From Lenzites betulinus (lineage: Eukaryota > Basidiomycota > Agaricomycetes > Polyporales > Polyporaceae): DNA of 58,121 bases. The DNA lies in NCBI GenBank assembly GCA_022264855.1, contig JABYQU010000090.1:1-58121 (forward strand), in the 5' to 3' direction. Positions 1 to 9,140 of this stretch are shown in pieces; positions within the stretch are counted from its first letter, which is position 1, and every line of letters starts with the position of its first letter. Below the pieces are notes generated by a model that had not been told where the DNA came from, searched no databases, and worked only from the letters and a program-made list of their open reading frames with translations. Both the position numbers and the translations under genes were made by a program.

Positions 1-405
1 TCTTTGTCGCCTCTGCGCGCGAATTGTTTTCCCATCAAGAGGGAGCTCAGTGCGTTCGAACGAGCCCGCATGCGCGCGAATCTGCCGACGGACGGTGGAG
101 CTGCGCTCCGCCCACCCCGGGGGGAGTGCAGCTCCTCCTCCTGTGCTCATATTTCATTCTTTTTTCCTCGCACTTGCTTTATTCATTCACTAATACATTT
201 TACTCCACAGGTATAACGTTTTCTCAACGAACTACAGCCCACAGACACGTCGAGGAGGGTGGGTAGTAGTCCCACTACTACCCACCTTCCTCGACGCATA
301 GCGCAGCCGTTTCTGCGCGTATCGCCGCGCAAAATGCACCGCCAGAAAGCGGCTGAAAGCAGCTTTCTTTCGGTATCTTTTGCGCGGCGACGCGACCACG
401 TAGCG
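1..405 (+). repeat. left long inverted repeat of a foldback-like element
   Basis: This stretch matches the reverse complement of 1165-1606 along most of its length, by eye at roughly 75-80 percent. Shared landmarks in the same order are a TTTGTCGCCTC end, a GGTGGAGCTGCGCTCCGCCC block, CTAATACATTTTA with a following CCACAG, and a hairpin reading GGTGGGTAGTAGT, CCC, then its complement (about 259-288). The window starts inside or at the element end, so the outer boundary and any target-site duplication cannot be judged. No credible coding sequence is present. Confidence 0.65.
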
Positions 406-1164
406 CGTCGCTGTTGATATGTGCTCCTCCTGCCTCCCAGCTGCATCCCCTCCCCTTCCACCTCTTCACAGGAGCTGTGATATGCTTCCATCATGTGTAT
501 AAACATCTAATGTAGTGTATACATCTATTAAATGATAAACTACATGCATCTGCACTGCACAAACAACAAAACTGAGCAAAACTGAGCAAAACTGTGAGTT
601 TTGCACACTAGTTTTGCTGCTACATAGCTAGTTACAAGTCCAATATATTTATACATCATGCACATCGATAGACATCGTTTACAGCTTCCAGACAAGCCCA
701 AGAACATAAAAATTGGCCAAGAACTCGGATTGCTATGCTACACAGTGTTCTACAGAGATGTCCAGTAATGTACAGTACATACAAACTTGCAGAAGCTGCC
801 CGAGACCGTCTTAAGACGGTGGGCGGCTACCTGCATCTGTGCACTGATAACAATATATCTCCGTCAGTTCCCATCCGTTTCCCTTGCAATTTCGTATACG
901 GGTAGCGGTTCCACAACGTATTAATCGTGCCAGCTTTTGTGACAATCGGTGGGGCGGATCGTGCGCAGCAAGGATGTATATTATGTATAGAGATAAGCAG
1001 ATTGAACACACAAACGGGCGCCGATTGTCTTGTACTTTGGTGTACACATAGCGATAGCTTATACTGGTGTGTAGAAGAAAACAAAATGTGATTTGAAGCG
1101 TTCTACATGAATCTATTGCTAAAACATCTGGTTACAATGTATAGAACACAGGATAGCCTCTTGC
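406..1164. other. interior of the long-inverted-repeat element, no gene seen
   Basis: This is a comparatively AT-rich stretch between the two inverted arms. It has short direct repeats (ACTGAGCAAA twice near 570-592) and no ORF with transposase features. The element therefore looks non-autonomous, or is a decayed derivative. I see no transposase motif in any frame. Confidence 0.5.
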
Positions 1165-1606
1165 GAAGGTTTCTGCGGTCGAATCGCCGCACAAAAGGCA
1201 CCGTTGGAACGCTGTGTTTCACCGCGTTCTGACGGTGCCTTCTGCGCGGCGATACGCGCAGAACTGGCAGAGATATGCGTTGAGGAAGGTGGGTAGTAGT
1301 CCCACTACTACCCACCCTCCTCGACGAGGTTCTAGCCCCTGTTTTGATTGTAAAACGTCTGTCCTGTGGCATAAAATGTATTAGTAACTAAATGAAACAA
1401 ATGCGAGCCAAATCGAACGAAATATGAGCATAAGAGGTGGAGCTGCACTCCCCCCGGGGTGGGCGGAGCGCAGCTCCACCGTCCGTTGGCCGATTCGCGC
1501 GCATAACGGCTCGTTCGAACGCGCTTGACTCCCTCGTCATGGGAAAGCTATTCGCGCGCCGAGGCGACAACGAACGGACGAGATATCGCCCGTTCTTTGT
1601 CGCCTC
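1165..1606 (-). repeat. right long inverted repeat of a foldback-like element
   Basis: This is the reverse-complement partner of 1-405. It carries the same perfect 13-base hairpin arms around CCC (about 1289-1318) within the outer GAGGAAGG/CCTCCTC arms. Its terminal part has an extra short hairpin in which GGCGACAACGAACGG (about 1562-1576) faces CCGTTCTTTGTCGCC (about 1589-1603). Divergence from the left arm shows the copy is old. Confidence 0.65.
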
Positions 1607-1891
1607 TTCTGCACTGTCACTGTATCTCCTGTAGCAGAGTCAATACTTACCGGATTCCCGTCCCGTTTGCGCGCGATTGTAGCGTAGGTACACCCGAGTA
1701 AAATGCGCTAGTTTTGAAGCGAATCGGCCGAGAACCGAGCAAGGGAGAGGCGGAGCAAGCAGCAGGGGGATGTGGCTGAGGGCAAACTTGCCTAATCGGG
1801 ATGTGGCTGCGAGGGAGGCACAGGCGCGCGGGAAAGTACCGGGGAGATTAGATATGGCCATTATCTACGTTAGATAAGAGATTAAAGGCTC

Positions 1892-1968
1892 CCGGGGGCG
1901 CCAGCGCTGTCCCCCGGGCCTGCCTACCATATTAGGCAGGTCCCGGAGGGCAGCGCTGGCGCCCCCGG
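1892..1968. repeat. nested GC-rich palindrome
   Basis: The outer arms (1892-1909 and 1951-1968) are perfect complements of 18 bases, reading CCGGGGGCGCCAGCGCTG and its complement. An inner pair, CCTGCCTA and TAGGCAGG, flanks a short CCATAT loop. Allowing two or three mismatches the stem runs nearly uninterrupted for about 36 base pairs. It lies next to the truncated retroelement at 2050-2898 and may be an end or a separate small insertion. Confidence 0.75.
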
Positions 1969-2049
1969 CTGCTCATAATACATTACGAACACGAACGGTT
2001 TATAATGTAATGCTGCGCGGGCGCATGACCGGTTTACGATACATTACGA

Positions 2050-2898
2050 CTACCACAGCTGGTGGCTAGTGATTGCGACGGCCGCTCGTCTTGCGACGAG
2101 TGCCTCGACATCTGCGACCGAATATTTGCGCGACTCTTCCGCGCCAGGGTATAGGTCTGTAACCGCTTTGACGAACTCGCGATACGCGACTCCAGCTCCA
2201 TAGGCCGGGAGGCTCTCGCAGAGCTCGGATACGTCGATCGGTAGGTACCGCACTACCCACTGCTTGCGCTGTCGGTCCTCCTCTACTCCGCTGTGCTCGA
2301 AGAGCGCTTCGATATCTTGAAAGAAGCGTCGCAGCGTACGCGGCTGTTCCGGAGTGAAGGTGGGCGCGGTCGAGTGACCTCGCGCTGGCATGGCCGGTCG
2401 CAACTGCGGCGCTGGTGGTGGCGCTTCCTGTGGTTCTGGCATAACGTCCACGAATGGGTTCTCGAAGAGGTCCTCTAAGGGGGACAGGGGGGAATGAAAG
2501 GCTGGCGCTTGGTACTCAGTCGGTTCGCGGCCTTCCGAGTCGCGTGGTGTGGGACTAGCGGGTGAGAGGCTGGTCGGGGAGAGGTTTGCGATGGCTAGGG
2601 CCGCGTCGCGGAACCAGTCGCAGGCTGCGGGGTCGCGTCGCAGAAGTTCGCAGCCGCGGTCGAGGAGAACAAAGACCGGTTCTATGATCGCAGAGAGCCT
2701 CTCGTCGTCTAGGTGGTGGCTGAACTGGGTGATGAGCAACTTGAATCTTGCGACGAGTAGCTCGGAACCGAGATTGGGATCCTTGGTCGCTGCTCTTGTC
2801 TTGCGCTTCGGCGCCTGTTGTGTGCGTTGTCCCGGCTCAATGGCTGCTGCGACGACTGCCGTTTGGCCCGGGGAAGGAGGAATGCGGACTACTGCTTG
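2050..2898 (-). pseudogene. truncated gag-like ORF of a second retroelement
   Basis: The frame is open from just after a TAG at about 2901 down to the stop at 2050, about 280 codons, with no ATG near its beginning. The N-terminal part is proline- and lysine-rich. The C-terminal half holds the helical block seen in gag-like ORFs of agaricomycete Ty3/gypsy elements, including RRFFQDIEALF, a KQWVVRYLPIDV-type segment and FVKAVTDLYPG. It stops soon after YSVADVEALV, where such gags normally continue, and no zinc knuckle or pol follows. I read it as a fragment. The family call rests on remembered resemblance and could not be searched. Confidence 0.55.
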
Positions 2899-2944
2899 CT
2901 ATATCCCCCTCGCGGTGGGCTCCAAAATGATGCACTGGAACCTG

Positions 2945-3561
2945 CTATAACAGCAGGATAGAGGGCGCGGCCGAGAGCCTAGGGGGCGAGGCCGGACGTA
3001 GTGCGGGGAGGGAAGGATAATGCCTGCGAGTAAGGGCCGGTTTCCCTTCACTGGGCTTCCACGAAGCGTCGCAGGTCGCGGTCGTCCCGCTATCACAGAG
3101 GGAAGGTGGGTACGCGGTCCGTCGGTTCTATCGCAACCGGTCGCAGTGCCAGCGAACTGGTAAGGAGGCGTGGACGGGGCAGTCGCGGTGGTCAGGGGGA
3201 AGCCGTGATCGCAGTCGCAAGTTCGCGTCGCAGCTCGCGGTCGCAGTTCGCAGTTCGCGGTCGCAGTCGCAGTCGCAGTCGGTACCAGGGCCGGTCTATG
3301 AGATCTGAGGGGTGGGGATTGCTTGCCTTCTGAAAACTACGGAGCACGGAATATATACATGGACGATACCGGGTCGCTCTCCCAAAGTCCGAGATCAGCC
3401 GGTCGCACGGCCAGACTCCTCCTGCTGCGACTACGGTCCTCAGGCGCCCGCGACTCAGCCGGGCGTGCGACGGCTCGCGACGGCTTGCGACGGCTGCGCC
3501 GAAGCCTGCTACGCCCGTACCTAACTGTACCGCTCCGGCCTCAGCGGGCCGCAGGTCGCAT
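2945..3561 (-). other. possible LTR/leader remnant upstream of the gag fragment
   Basis: There is no supported ORF. The stretch lies immediately 5' of the gag fragment on the minus strand and contains a TATATA run at about 3351-3356 plus GTCGCA-type simple repeats. It ends at the breakpoint with the larger gypsy element. Position makes an LTR or leader likely, but no second LTR copy exists in the window to prove it. Confidence 0.3.
3200..3286. repeat. imperfect GTCGCA / GTTCGC simple repeat
   Basis: Repeated hexamer-like runs of CGCAGTCGCA and GCAGTTCGC fill this stretch, ending in three consecutive CAGTCG units. It is low-complexity DNA. Related GCGACGGCT repeats continue at about 3470-3495. 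Confidence 0.7.
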
Positions 3562-6247
3562 CAACGTCATGGTCCACAACCACCTGGATTGCGTCGTATC
3601 CATTTGAAGGTGGTAGTGCCGTGACGTAGTCCATTGTGATGGTGCTGAATGGTCGGGTATTTCCTTGGTTTGGTATGGGCATTAATCCGGGGTTGGTGGG
3701 GTGTGTGTTGATCTTGGCGGTTTGGCAGACCGCGCATCCTTTGACAAACTGGGTGATAAATTGTCGGACTCCGGGCCACCAGTATTCGCGCGTAACCAGG
3801 TCAAAGGTTTTTTGTATCCCTGGGTGTCCCATAACTGGTGGGTCGTGATGATTTCGGACAACTTCCCGTCGAAGATCCATGTCCGGGGGTACGTAGACCT
3901 TTCCTTTGAAGAGGATGATTCCGTCGTCCATTTTCCAATCTTCCTTCTTGCCAAGTAAAGGTTCCTTCTTAAGATGCCAGGCGCCATTCAGGGACTCCAT
4001 GACGGTTTTGTCTCGTGATGTGGTGTTCCGAATGCGTTCTTGCAAATCTACATGAATTGTGTTTGCGAATAAATCCTCTGCCAGGAGTGTGACGTCTTCA
4101 TTGTCGTGGAGGCCCGGGTCATGGTCTGATCGTCTTGATAATGCATCCGCTTGTACCAATGTTTTCCCTGGTTGGTGGACCAGTTTGTAGTTAAACTGGG
4201 AGAGGAACAAGCTCCATCGTGCTTGTCGTCGATTGAGCTTCTGTGCACTTCGGAAGTAGGTCAGATTTTTGTGGTCTGAAAGGATTTCGACCGGGTGAGT
4301 GGCGCCGTCGAGGTAGTGCCGCCATGCTTCTAGTGCCCGAATGATGGCCAGGAGTTCGCGATCGTAGATCTGGTAGTTTCGTTCTGTTTCTGTGAACGAC
4401 TTGGAGAGGTAGGCACATGGGTGCCATAAACCATCCTCCCCTTTTTGTCGCAAAACTGCCCCAGTTGCGACTTTTGAGGCGTCACATTCTACCTGGAACG
4501 GTTGTGCTGGATCCGGCATTACTAGGATTGGTGCCTCCATAAATCGGGCCTTCAGCGTATTGAATGCTTCATTGCATTCCATTGTCCATGTCCATGGGTT
4601 GTCTTTCCGTGTCAGGTTGTTCAGTGGTTTTGCGATGTCGGCATATCCTCGAATAAACCGTCGGTAGAAATTGGCGAAGCCCAAAAAGCTCTGTACTTCT
4701 TTGACTGTTCGTGGGGTCTGCCATGCTTTGAGCCCGTCCAATTTGATGGGATCCATGGCGATTTGTCCCGGTCTGATGACTGCCCCCAGGAACTCAACTT
4801 CTTGTGTATCGAATTCGCATTTTTCTCCCTTCAGATATAGGTCGTGCTGTATCAGTCTCTTCACCACTTGCTGCGTATGTCGTTGGAGGTCTTCTTTTGT
4901 ATCCGAAAAGAGCAAGATGTCGTCCATGTAGATGACCAGCCAACCTTCTGCCAAGTAGTCCCGGAAGATGTCGTTCATCATGGCTTGAAAGGTTGCGGGG
5001 GTGTTGCATAAACCAAAGAACATTATGGTCGGTTCGAATAGTCCTCGTGCAGTTTTGAATGCTGCCTTCCATTGGTCTCTGTCTTTTATGCGAACGTTGT
5101 TGTATCCTGCTCGTACGTCCAGTTTGGTGAAGTATTTTGCACCCTTCAGTTTGTCGAACAAATCGGATATCAGCGGGAGTGGGTACACATTTTTGATCGT
5201 CCCTTCGTTGAGATATCGATAGTCTTGTACTGGCCGTAATGTTCCGTCTTTTTTCTTGACAAAGAAGACCGGGGAGGCCATTGGGGATTTTGATGGTCGT
5301 ATGTATCCTTTGGCCAGGTTTTCATCGACGAATTTGTCCATTTCTAGGCGTTCATTTGGGGAGAGTGGGATAATCTTGCAGTCCCGAGGGATAAAGCCTG
5401 CTTTGAGGTCTATTGCATGGTCCCATGGCCGCGAGATTGGCATTCGTTCTGCGGCTTTTTTCTCAAAGACACTTCGGTCTTCCTGGAGATAGGGAGGGAG
5501 GATTTCATCCAGTGTTTTGGTTTGTTGTTGTTCGTGGGCGTGTACTGCTAGGTTGGTCGACACAGTGGCTTTTCGTACCACTGCTTCCTCGTTTGCCTGC
5601 TTCCAGAGTGCTGTAATTGCTACGTTGGAAGGTCTATCCCATCTGTCTTCAATGTCGGCGTGATCGACAAGTCGATTGATGTAATGATGGAGAGTTTCTC
5701 CGGCTGGAGTTGGGCCGCGCGGTAGTCCCCACATGGGGATTCCTGGTGGGGGGTCGTGTTTGGTTTGGTATTCCCTAATGGCTTGTTGGCGCTTGACGAT
5801 GTGTGGATCGAACTCGAAGTGGCCCGTTGCCCAGTCGACCTTTGGGTTATACCTCCGAATCCATGGTATCCCAAGGATGGCGTCATCTCTTCCTAGATCG
5901 GCCACATAGAAGTTGGTGGGTAGTGAGTGTCCTCGGATGATCATGTTTGCTTCTATTCGGTGAGTGACTGTTCCAATGGTGTTGACACTGTCGTCGGCGT
6001 TGCGGAACCGGATTGGTCGAGGTAGTGGTGTTGTGGGGATATGGTATCTTTCGACGATTCTTCTGTTGATAATGGTTGCATCTGCTCCGGAGTCGAAGAG
6101 TGCACGGATCCCGACGACTTTGGGGCCACACTCCACGTAACCTGATAGCAGGTAAGCAAGTCTTCGTTGCTGTCCCAAGGTTACAAACGAGATGGTATAG
6201 TCCCAGGTCTCGGACGGTACTGGCGTCGAGTCAGACCGTCCGTTCAA
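3521..6247 (-). pseudogene. pol: Pol polyprotein (PR-RT-RNaseH-partial IN), truncated
   Basis: The ORF has about 908 codons. Near residues 45-60 it has an aspartic protease signature (LFDSGADATII). Reverse transcriptase follows, with the catalytic YMDD box in VIYMDDILLFS, then an RNase H region (VECDASKVATGAVL; later YDRELLAII). A zinc-binding integrase N-domain (HPGIQKTF ... CAVCQTAK) comes next. The integrase core begins with TITMDYVTALP but after VVVDHDV the next residues are unrelated and a stop follows, so the second and third catalytic acidic residues are missing. There is no ATG before the protease and the frame has a stop at 6257-6259, so translation should depend on a -1 shift out of gag. 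The copy cannot encode a complete integrase. Confidence 0.9.
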
Positions 6248-6256
6248 AAATCCGTA
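6244..6256 (-). other. putative -1 ribosomal frameshift window between gag and pol
   Basis: On the minus strand gag ends GAT TTT TGA. The pol frame is -1 relative to gag and is closed upstream by TGA at 6259-6257. The two frames are both open only across TAC GGA TTT TTG. A phenylalanine tRNA on TTT can slip back one base onto another TTT. Pol has no early ATG. The geometry is seen directly; the slippage is inferred from how many LTR elements express pol. Confidence 0.6.
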
Positions 6257-7845
6257 TCATAGTCCATTTCAATCGCGTTAAGTCCAATCTCCGGTTCTTC
6301 TTCGGCTTCGTTCGATGTTTCCTCCTCTTGGTCAACGGCCCGCGTCTTGGGATCTCCCTTGCGCTTGCTTGGGCAGTTCACTACTCGATGCCCCACCTCC
6401 CGACAGTAGAAGCATTTGTTCTGTTTCATGAGTTCGCGGCGCATCTTATCGTCAAGCCTTCCTCCCACGACTGCTTTGACTGCTGGTTCTGTGGCATGGG
6501 GTCGCTGGGAGTACTTCTGTGTCTGTCGTCCTTGTGCTCTGTCCATTTCTCGGTTGAGGAGGTAGGCTTTGTTGAGTTGCATCGCGGCCTCCATCCATTG
6601 ATCCATGTTGGTGGGCTGCGGTATGATGAGGGCCATCTTGTCTCGTAAGAAGCCGGGGAGTTTCGATCGGTACCAGGCCACCTGGGCGGAGTCTTCGGTG
6701 ATACCGCCTTTAATGAACAGACGGAGTATCTTGGCATTGAACCGATCCATAGGTTCCTTGGGGTCGTAGCGGAGGGATCCCAGCTGTACTGCAGCTGTCT
6801 GGGCAGGGTCTTGTTCTCCAAACACCAGTAGGAAGTCGTGTTTGAATTGTGCCCAAGTGCCAAAGCCATGGATTTTGCCCTGATCGTTGGTTCGTTGGGC
6901 CGCTTCCACCTTGGATTCTGCCCACCAACGTGCATCTCCTCGAAGGTAGGAGAGGGCTGTGACTACGCGAGATTCGTCTGTGGGGTAGTCTGCTGGTCGA
7001 CTGCAGAATAGGAGGTATAGATCCGCGAGGAATTCACTTGCTTTGTTCCTTTCGCCCATGAAGATGTCTGGCTCCTTGACTTTGCTCTTCGGGTTTCTTC
7101 CTTCGGCGTTCTGTGGGTTTCCTAGTGGTCCTGCTGCATTCCCTCCCTGGGGTCCTCCGCCACCTCCGCCGCCTTGTCCTCCACCGCCTGGTCCTCCGCC
7201 GCCTGGTCCTCCGCCGCCTGGTCCTCCTCCGCCACCTCCGCCGCCTGGTCCTCCGCCGCCTGGTCCTCCGCCGCCACCTCCGCCGCCTGGTCCTCCGCCT
7301 GGTTCTTCGCCACCTGGTCCTTTGCCGCCCGGTTCTTCATGGTCTGTTTCCCAGCCTTCTCCTTGGTTGGTTACTGCTGACCTGAAGGCTCTAGCGCGGC
7401 TAACTCCTGGTCCCTGTGAGGCTGACATTGGGTTTGCGGGATACGATCCTTCGCTGTTGGGGGATTCTTTCTCCTTTTCACTTGGTGAAGGGGATGGTTT
7501 GTCGTATTCTGGTTCCTTCCTGCTTATCGAAGAGGATGGTCGTTCGAATTCTGGTTCTTTCCCTTTGTTTCCGGTGGCTACTGGCAGTAGCGACCCTGGC
7601 TGTCTTGTGACTGGGGATGTCTTGGGGTAAGTCTCTCTTGGTCCTGTGCTTACTGGGTCGTTCTTTTTGGGAACGGCGAGTGAGTGGCTTGGTTTCGAGG
7701 TGTTGGCTTTCTTAGTGAAACGATTAGGGCACGGTTGGTATTGGCAAAGCTTAATTCGGTGTCCTTCGTCCTCGTAGTTGTCTTTCCTTGTGTGAGTGTT
7801 GAAGTAGTGGAATAGGTTATAGCAGTTGAGGTCCGCGTCCGTCAT
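6244..7845 (-). CDS. gag: Gag polyprotein with glycine-rich linker and CCHC zinc knuckle
   Basis: The ORF has 533 codons and an ATG at 7845. The N-terminal third is charged and Ser/Pro-rich. A Gly/Pro-rich linker made of GGGPGGGG-type repeats follows at about residues 180-235. The capsid-like helical region includes the DARWWAE and FLLVFGEQDP segments. The nucleocapsid end has one CX2CX4HX4C knuckle (CFYCREVGHRVVNC), then an acidic tail. It would package element RNA in cytoplasmic particles. It overlaps pol by a few bases. The frame is open upstream of the ATG, so the true N-terminus may lie further out and 7845 may be an internal methionine. Confidence 0.85.
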   Translation of the reverse strand: MTDADLNCYNLFHYFNTHTRKDNYEDEGHRIKLCQYQPCPNRFTKKANTSKPSHSLAVPKKNDPVSTGPRETYPKTSPVTRQPGSLLPVATGNKGKEPEFERPSSSISRKEPEYDKPSPSPSEKEKESPNSEGSYPANPMSASQGPGVSRARAFRSAVTNQGEGWETDHEEPGGKGPGGEEPGGGPGGGGGGGGPGGGGPGGGGGGGGPGGGGPGGGGPGGGGQGGGGGGGPQGGNAAGPLGNPQNAEGRNPKSKVKEPDIFMGERNKASEFLADLYLLFCSRPADYPTDESRVVTALSYLRGDARWWAESKVEAAQRTNDQGKIHGFGTWAQFKHDFLLVFGEQDPAQTAAVQLGSLRYDPKEPMDRFNAKILRLFIKGGITEDSAQVAWYRSKLPGFLRDKMALIIPQPTNMDQWMEAAMQLNKAYLLNREMDRAQGRQTQKYSQRPHATEPAVKAVVGGRLDDKMRRELMKQNKCFYCREVGHRVVNCPSKRKGDPKTRAVDQEEETSNEAEEEPEIGLNAIEMDYDTDF

Positions 7846-7867
7846 AAACGTAAGTTGTTCTCCGTTC

Positions 7868-8583
7868 CTAGTGGTCTGGTCCGTGATACTGGGACGGTTG
7901 GGATGTGGCCCACTGGTTGACTAGGAAGCGGGCTGCCGCAATGTTTTGGAGAAGTGTGACGGTTGTTGCAAATGCCGGGTCGTAGGGGTGAGTTACTCCT
8001 ACTAGCTGCTGAAGGTTGTGTGCGTGTATTTCAAGCCACTCAGGAAATGCGACGGCTTGTCCGGGGATGGGGTAAGGAATGTCGTGCCGAAGGATGCGAA
8101 TAGCTTGGAGTAAGTGCCAGGCAGCGTCCCGAACGTGTTGGATTGCCAGGGGGTTAATGCGAGGGTTGGCCTGGTTTACTTCGTGAAGCTCTCTTGCGGT
8201 GTTGTGTCCGTTGATGACTGCTTGATAGAATGCCTCCCACGAATTGTCTGCTGGTGAAGGAGGGTCGGGAACAATCTCGTTTGAGTCTGGGGGAGATGGG
8301 GATTGTTCGTCGTCCGCAAGGAGTCCGGATGGGATGCGGTCCTCAGGGGGTTCCAGAAGTTTTCCTCTTCTTCTGCAGTGTCGTTGAAAGCGGGTGTGCG
8401 TGAAGGGCGCGATGGGGTAGGTAGTTCTTCTGAAGAGCTATCTTCTTGAATTGGGAGACGTGAACGAGTGGCCAGGATGGGCGAGTTGTTTCGGGTTCGG
8501 AATAGGGCAGGTAACCTTCGAGTTACCCTCCTCAGGTATGGGGTCCTTGCACCGTTACGAGGTGAGGAATCCAGAGCTTCGAT
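7868..8583 (-). pseudogene. N-terminal gag-like stretch broken by frameshifts
   Basis: Two long open stretches lacking ATG lie between the LTR and the annotated gag. One runs from just after TAG at 8586-8584 to about 8345 and reads as an Arg/Ser-rich then acidic segment ending EEEENFWNPL. After a one-base shift at a run of C near 8346-8350 the second continues to the TAG at 7870-7868, with a helical segment (HVRDAAWHLLQAIRIL, then FPEWLEIHAHNL). A further shift near 7910 would join it to gag. I infer one longer ancestral gag with two indels. A separate leader ORF is the alternative. Confidence 0.5.
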
Positions 8584-8723
8584 CTAATGTTAGGATAACG
8601 TTCACTGGTGGCTGTCGAGTGCACTGGTGAGGTTCGGAAGGCGTCAAGCCTAAGGATGTATAACAGAGAGTACGAGGTATGAACAGGAGATCGAAGCTGG
8701 GGCTCTACTGTGAGCCCCTAGGG

Positions 8724-8732
8724 TTTTATATA
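8724..8732 (-). promoter_or_regulatory. TATA box of the LTR promoter
   Basis: The minus strand reads TATATAAAA here, about 135 bases before the LTR end and directly downstream of the TGACTC array. Position inside the LTR fits the U3/R boundary. Confidence 0.6.
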
Positions 8733-8743
8733 CAGGTGGAGTC

Positions 8744-8880
8744 GAGTCATGCTCTGCATGAGTCATAGTTCAGGAAGAGTCACGACGAGTCATAATGAGT
8801 CCAGGGGAGTCCTATCGAGTCACAACGAGTCATAGTGTCCAACGAGTCACTGGGAGTCATACTGAGTCGCAACGAGTCAT
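8744..8880 (-). promoter_or_regulatory. array of TGACTC (Gcn4/AP-1-like) motifs in U3
   Basis: Nine copies of GAGTCA on the plus strand (TGACTC on the element's sense strand) occur in about 137 bases, many as ATGACTC, with further one-mismatch GAGTC copies between them. Spacing is often 10-16 bases. TGACTC is the core bound by fungal bZIP factors of the Gcn4/Cpc1 type. Regulation by amino-acid starvation is inference. Confidence 0.55.
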
Positions 8881-9140
8881 ATAGAGTTATAGTCCAGAAA
8901 TAGGAGGAATTGTAACAAGGAGTGGATGCTATCAATGCCTGATCCTACTCAAACGGAGTTCGTTCTATCCGGTGTTAACTGTGGAGATGAGAGGGCGAAC
9001 TCGTACCCGGGCCCGGTAGTTATTTCACGCACGTACCAGTCAGCACTTCGCGCTGGGAAAAGGGAGCATTAAAACTTTGCCACAAAAGGCACGTAGCGCA
9101 ATAATCTCGGTTTCAGGTTGTGAGGGAAGAAGGTCCTACT

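Larger units (their letters stand above)
3562..8979 (-). mobile_element. Ty3/gypsy LTR retrotransposon, 3'-truncated
   Basis: In minus-strand order this holds an LTR (about 8979-8588), two frameshifted gag-like stretches, a zinc-knuckle gag, and a pol with protease, reverse transcriptase, RNase H and the start of integrase. The order PR-RT-RH-IN is that of Ty3/gypsy elements. The integrase core stops at about 3562 and the sequence passes directly into unrelated low-complexity DNA. No second LTR is found, so the copy has lost its 3' end. Reading frames are otherwise long and open, so insertion was relatively recent. Two apparent frameshifts in the gag leader show decay has begun. Confidence 0.9.
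8588..8979 (-). repeat. 5' LTR of the gypsy element
   Basis: Read on the minus strand it ends CGTTATCCTAACA, giving a TAACA terminus. The opposite end lies near 8979, where GTTAACACC would be the start, although the expected TG dinucleotide there reads AG. It contains a TATA box, an upstream array of TGACTC motifs and a stretch before the gag leader consistent with R-U5. Length is about 390 bases. No partner LTR is present in the window, so the outer boundary is approximate. Confidence 0.65.

Noticed and set aside
3190..3561. 3' LTR of the large gypsy element
   Set aside because: The stretch beside the integrase breakpoint has no match to the LTR at 8588-8979 (no TGACTC array and no TAACA end).
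7043..7630. Plus-strand proline-rich ORF (195 codons)
   Set aside because: It is the antisense reading of the glycine-rich linker in gag.
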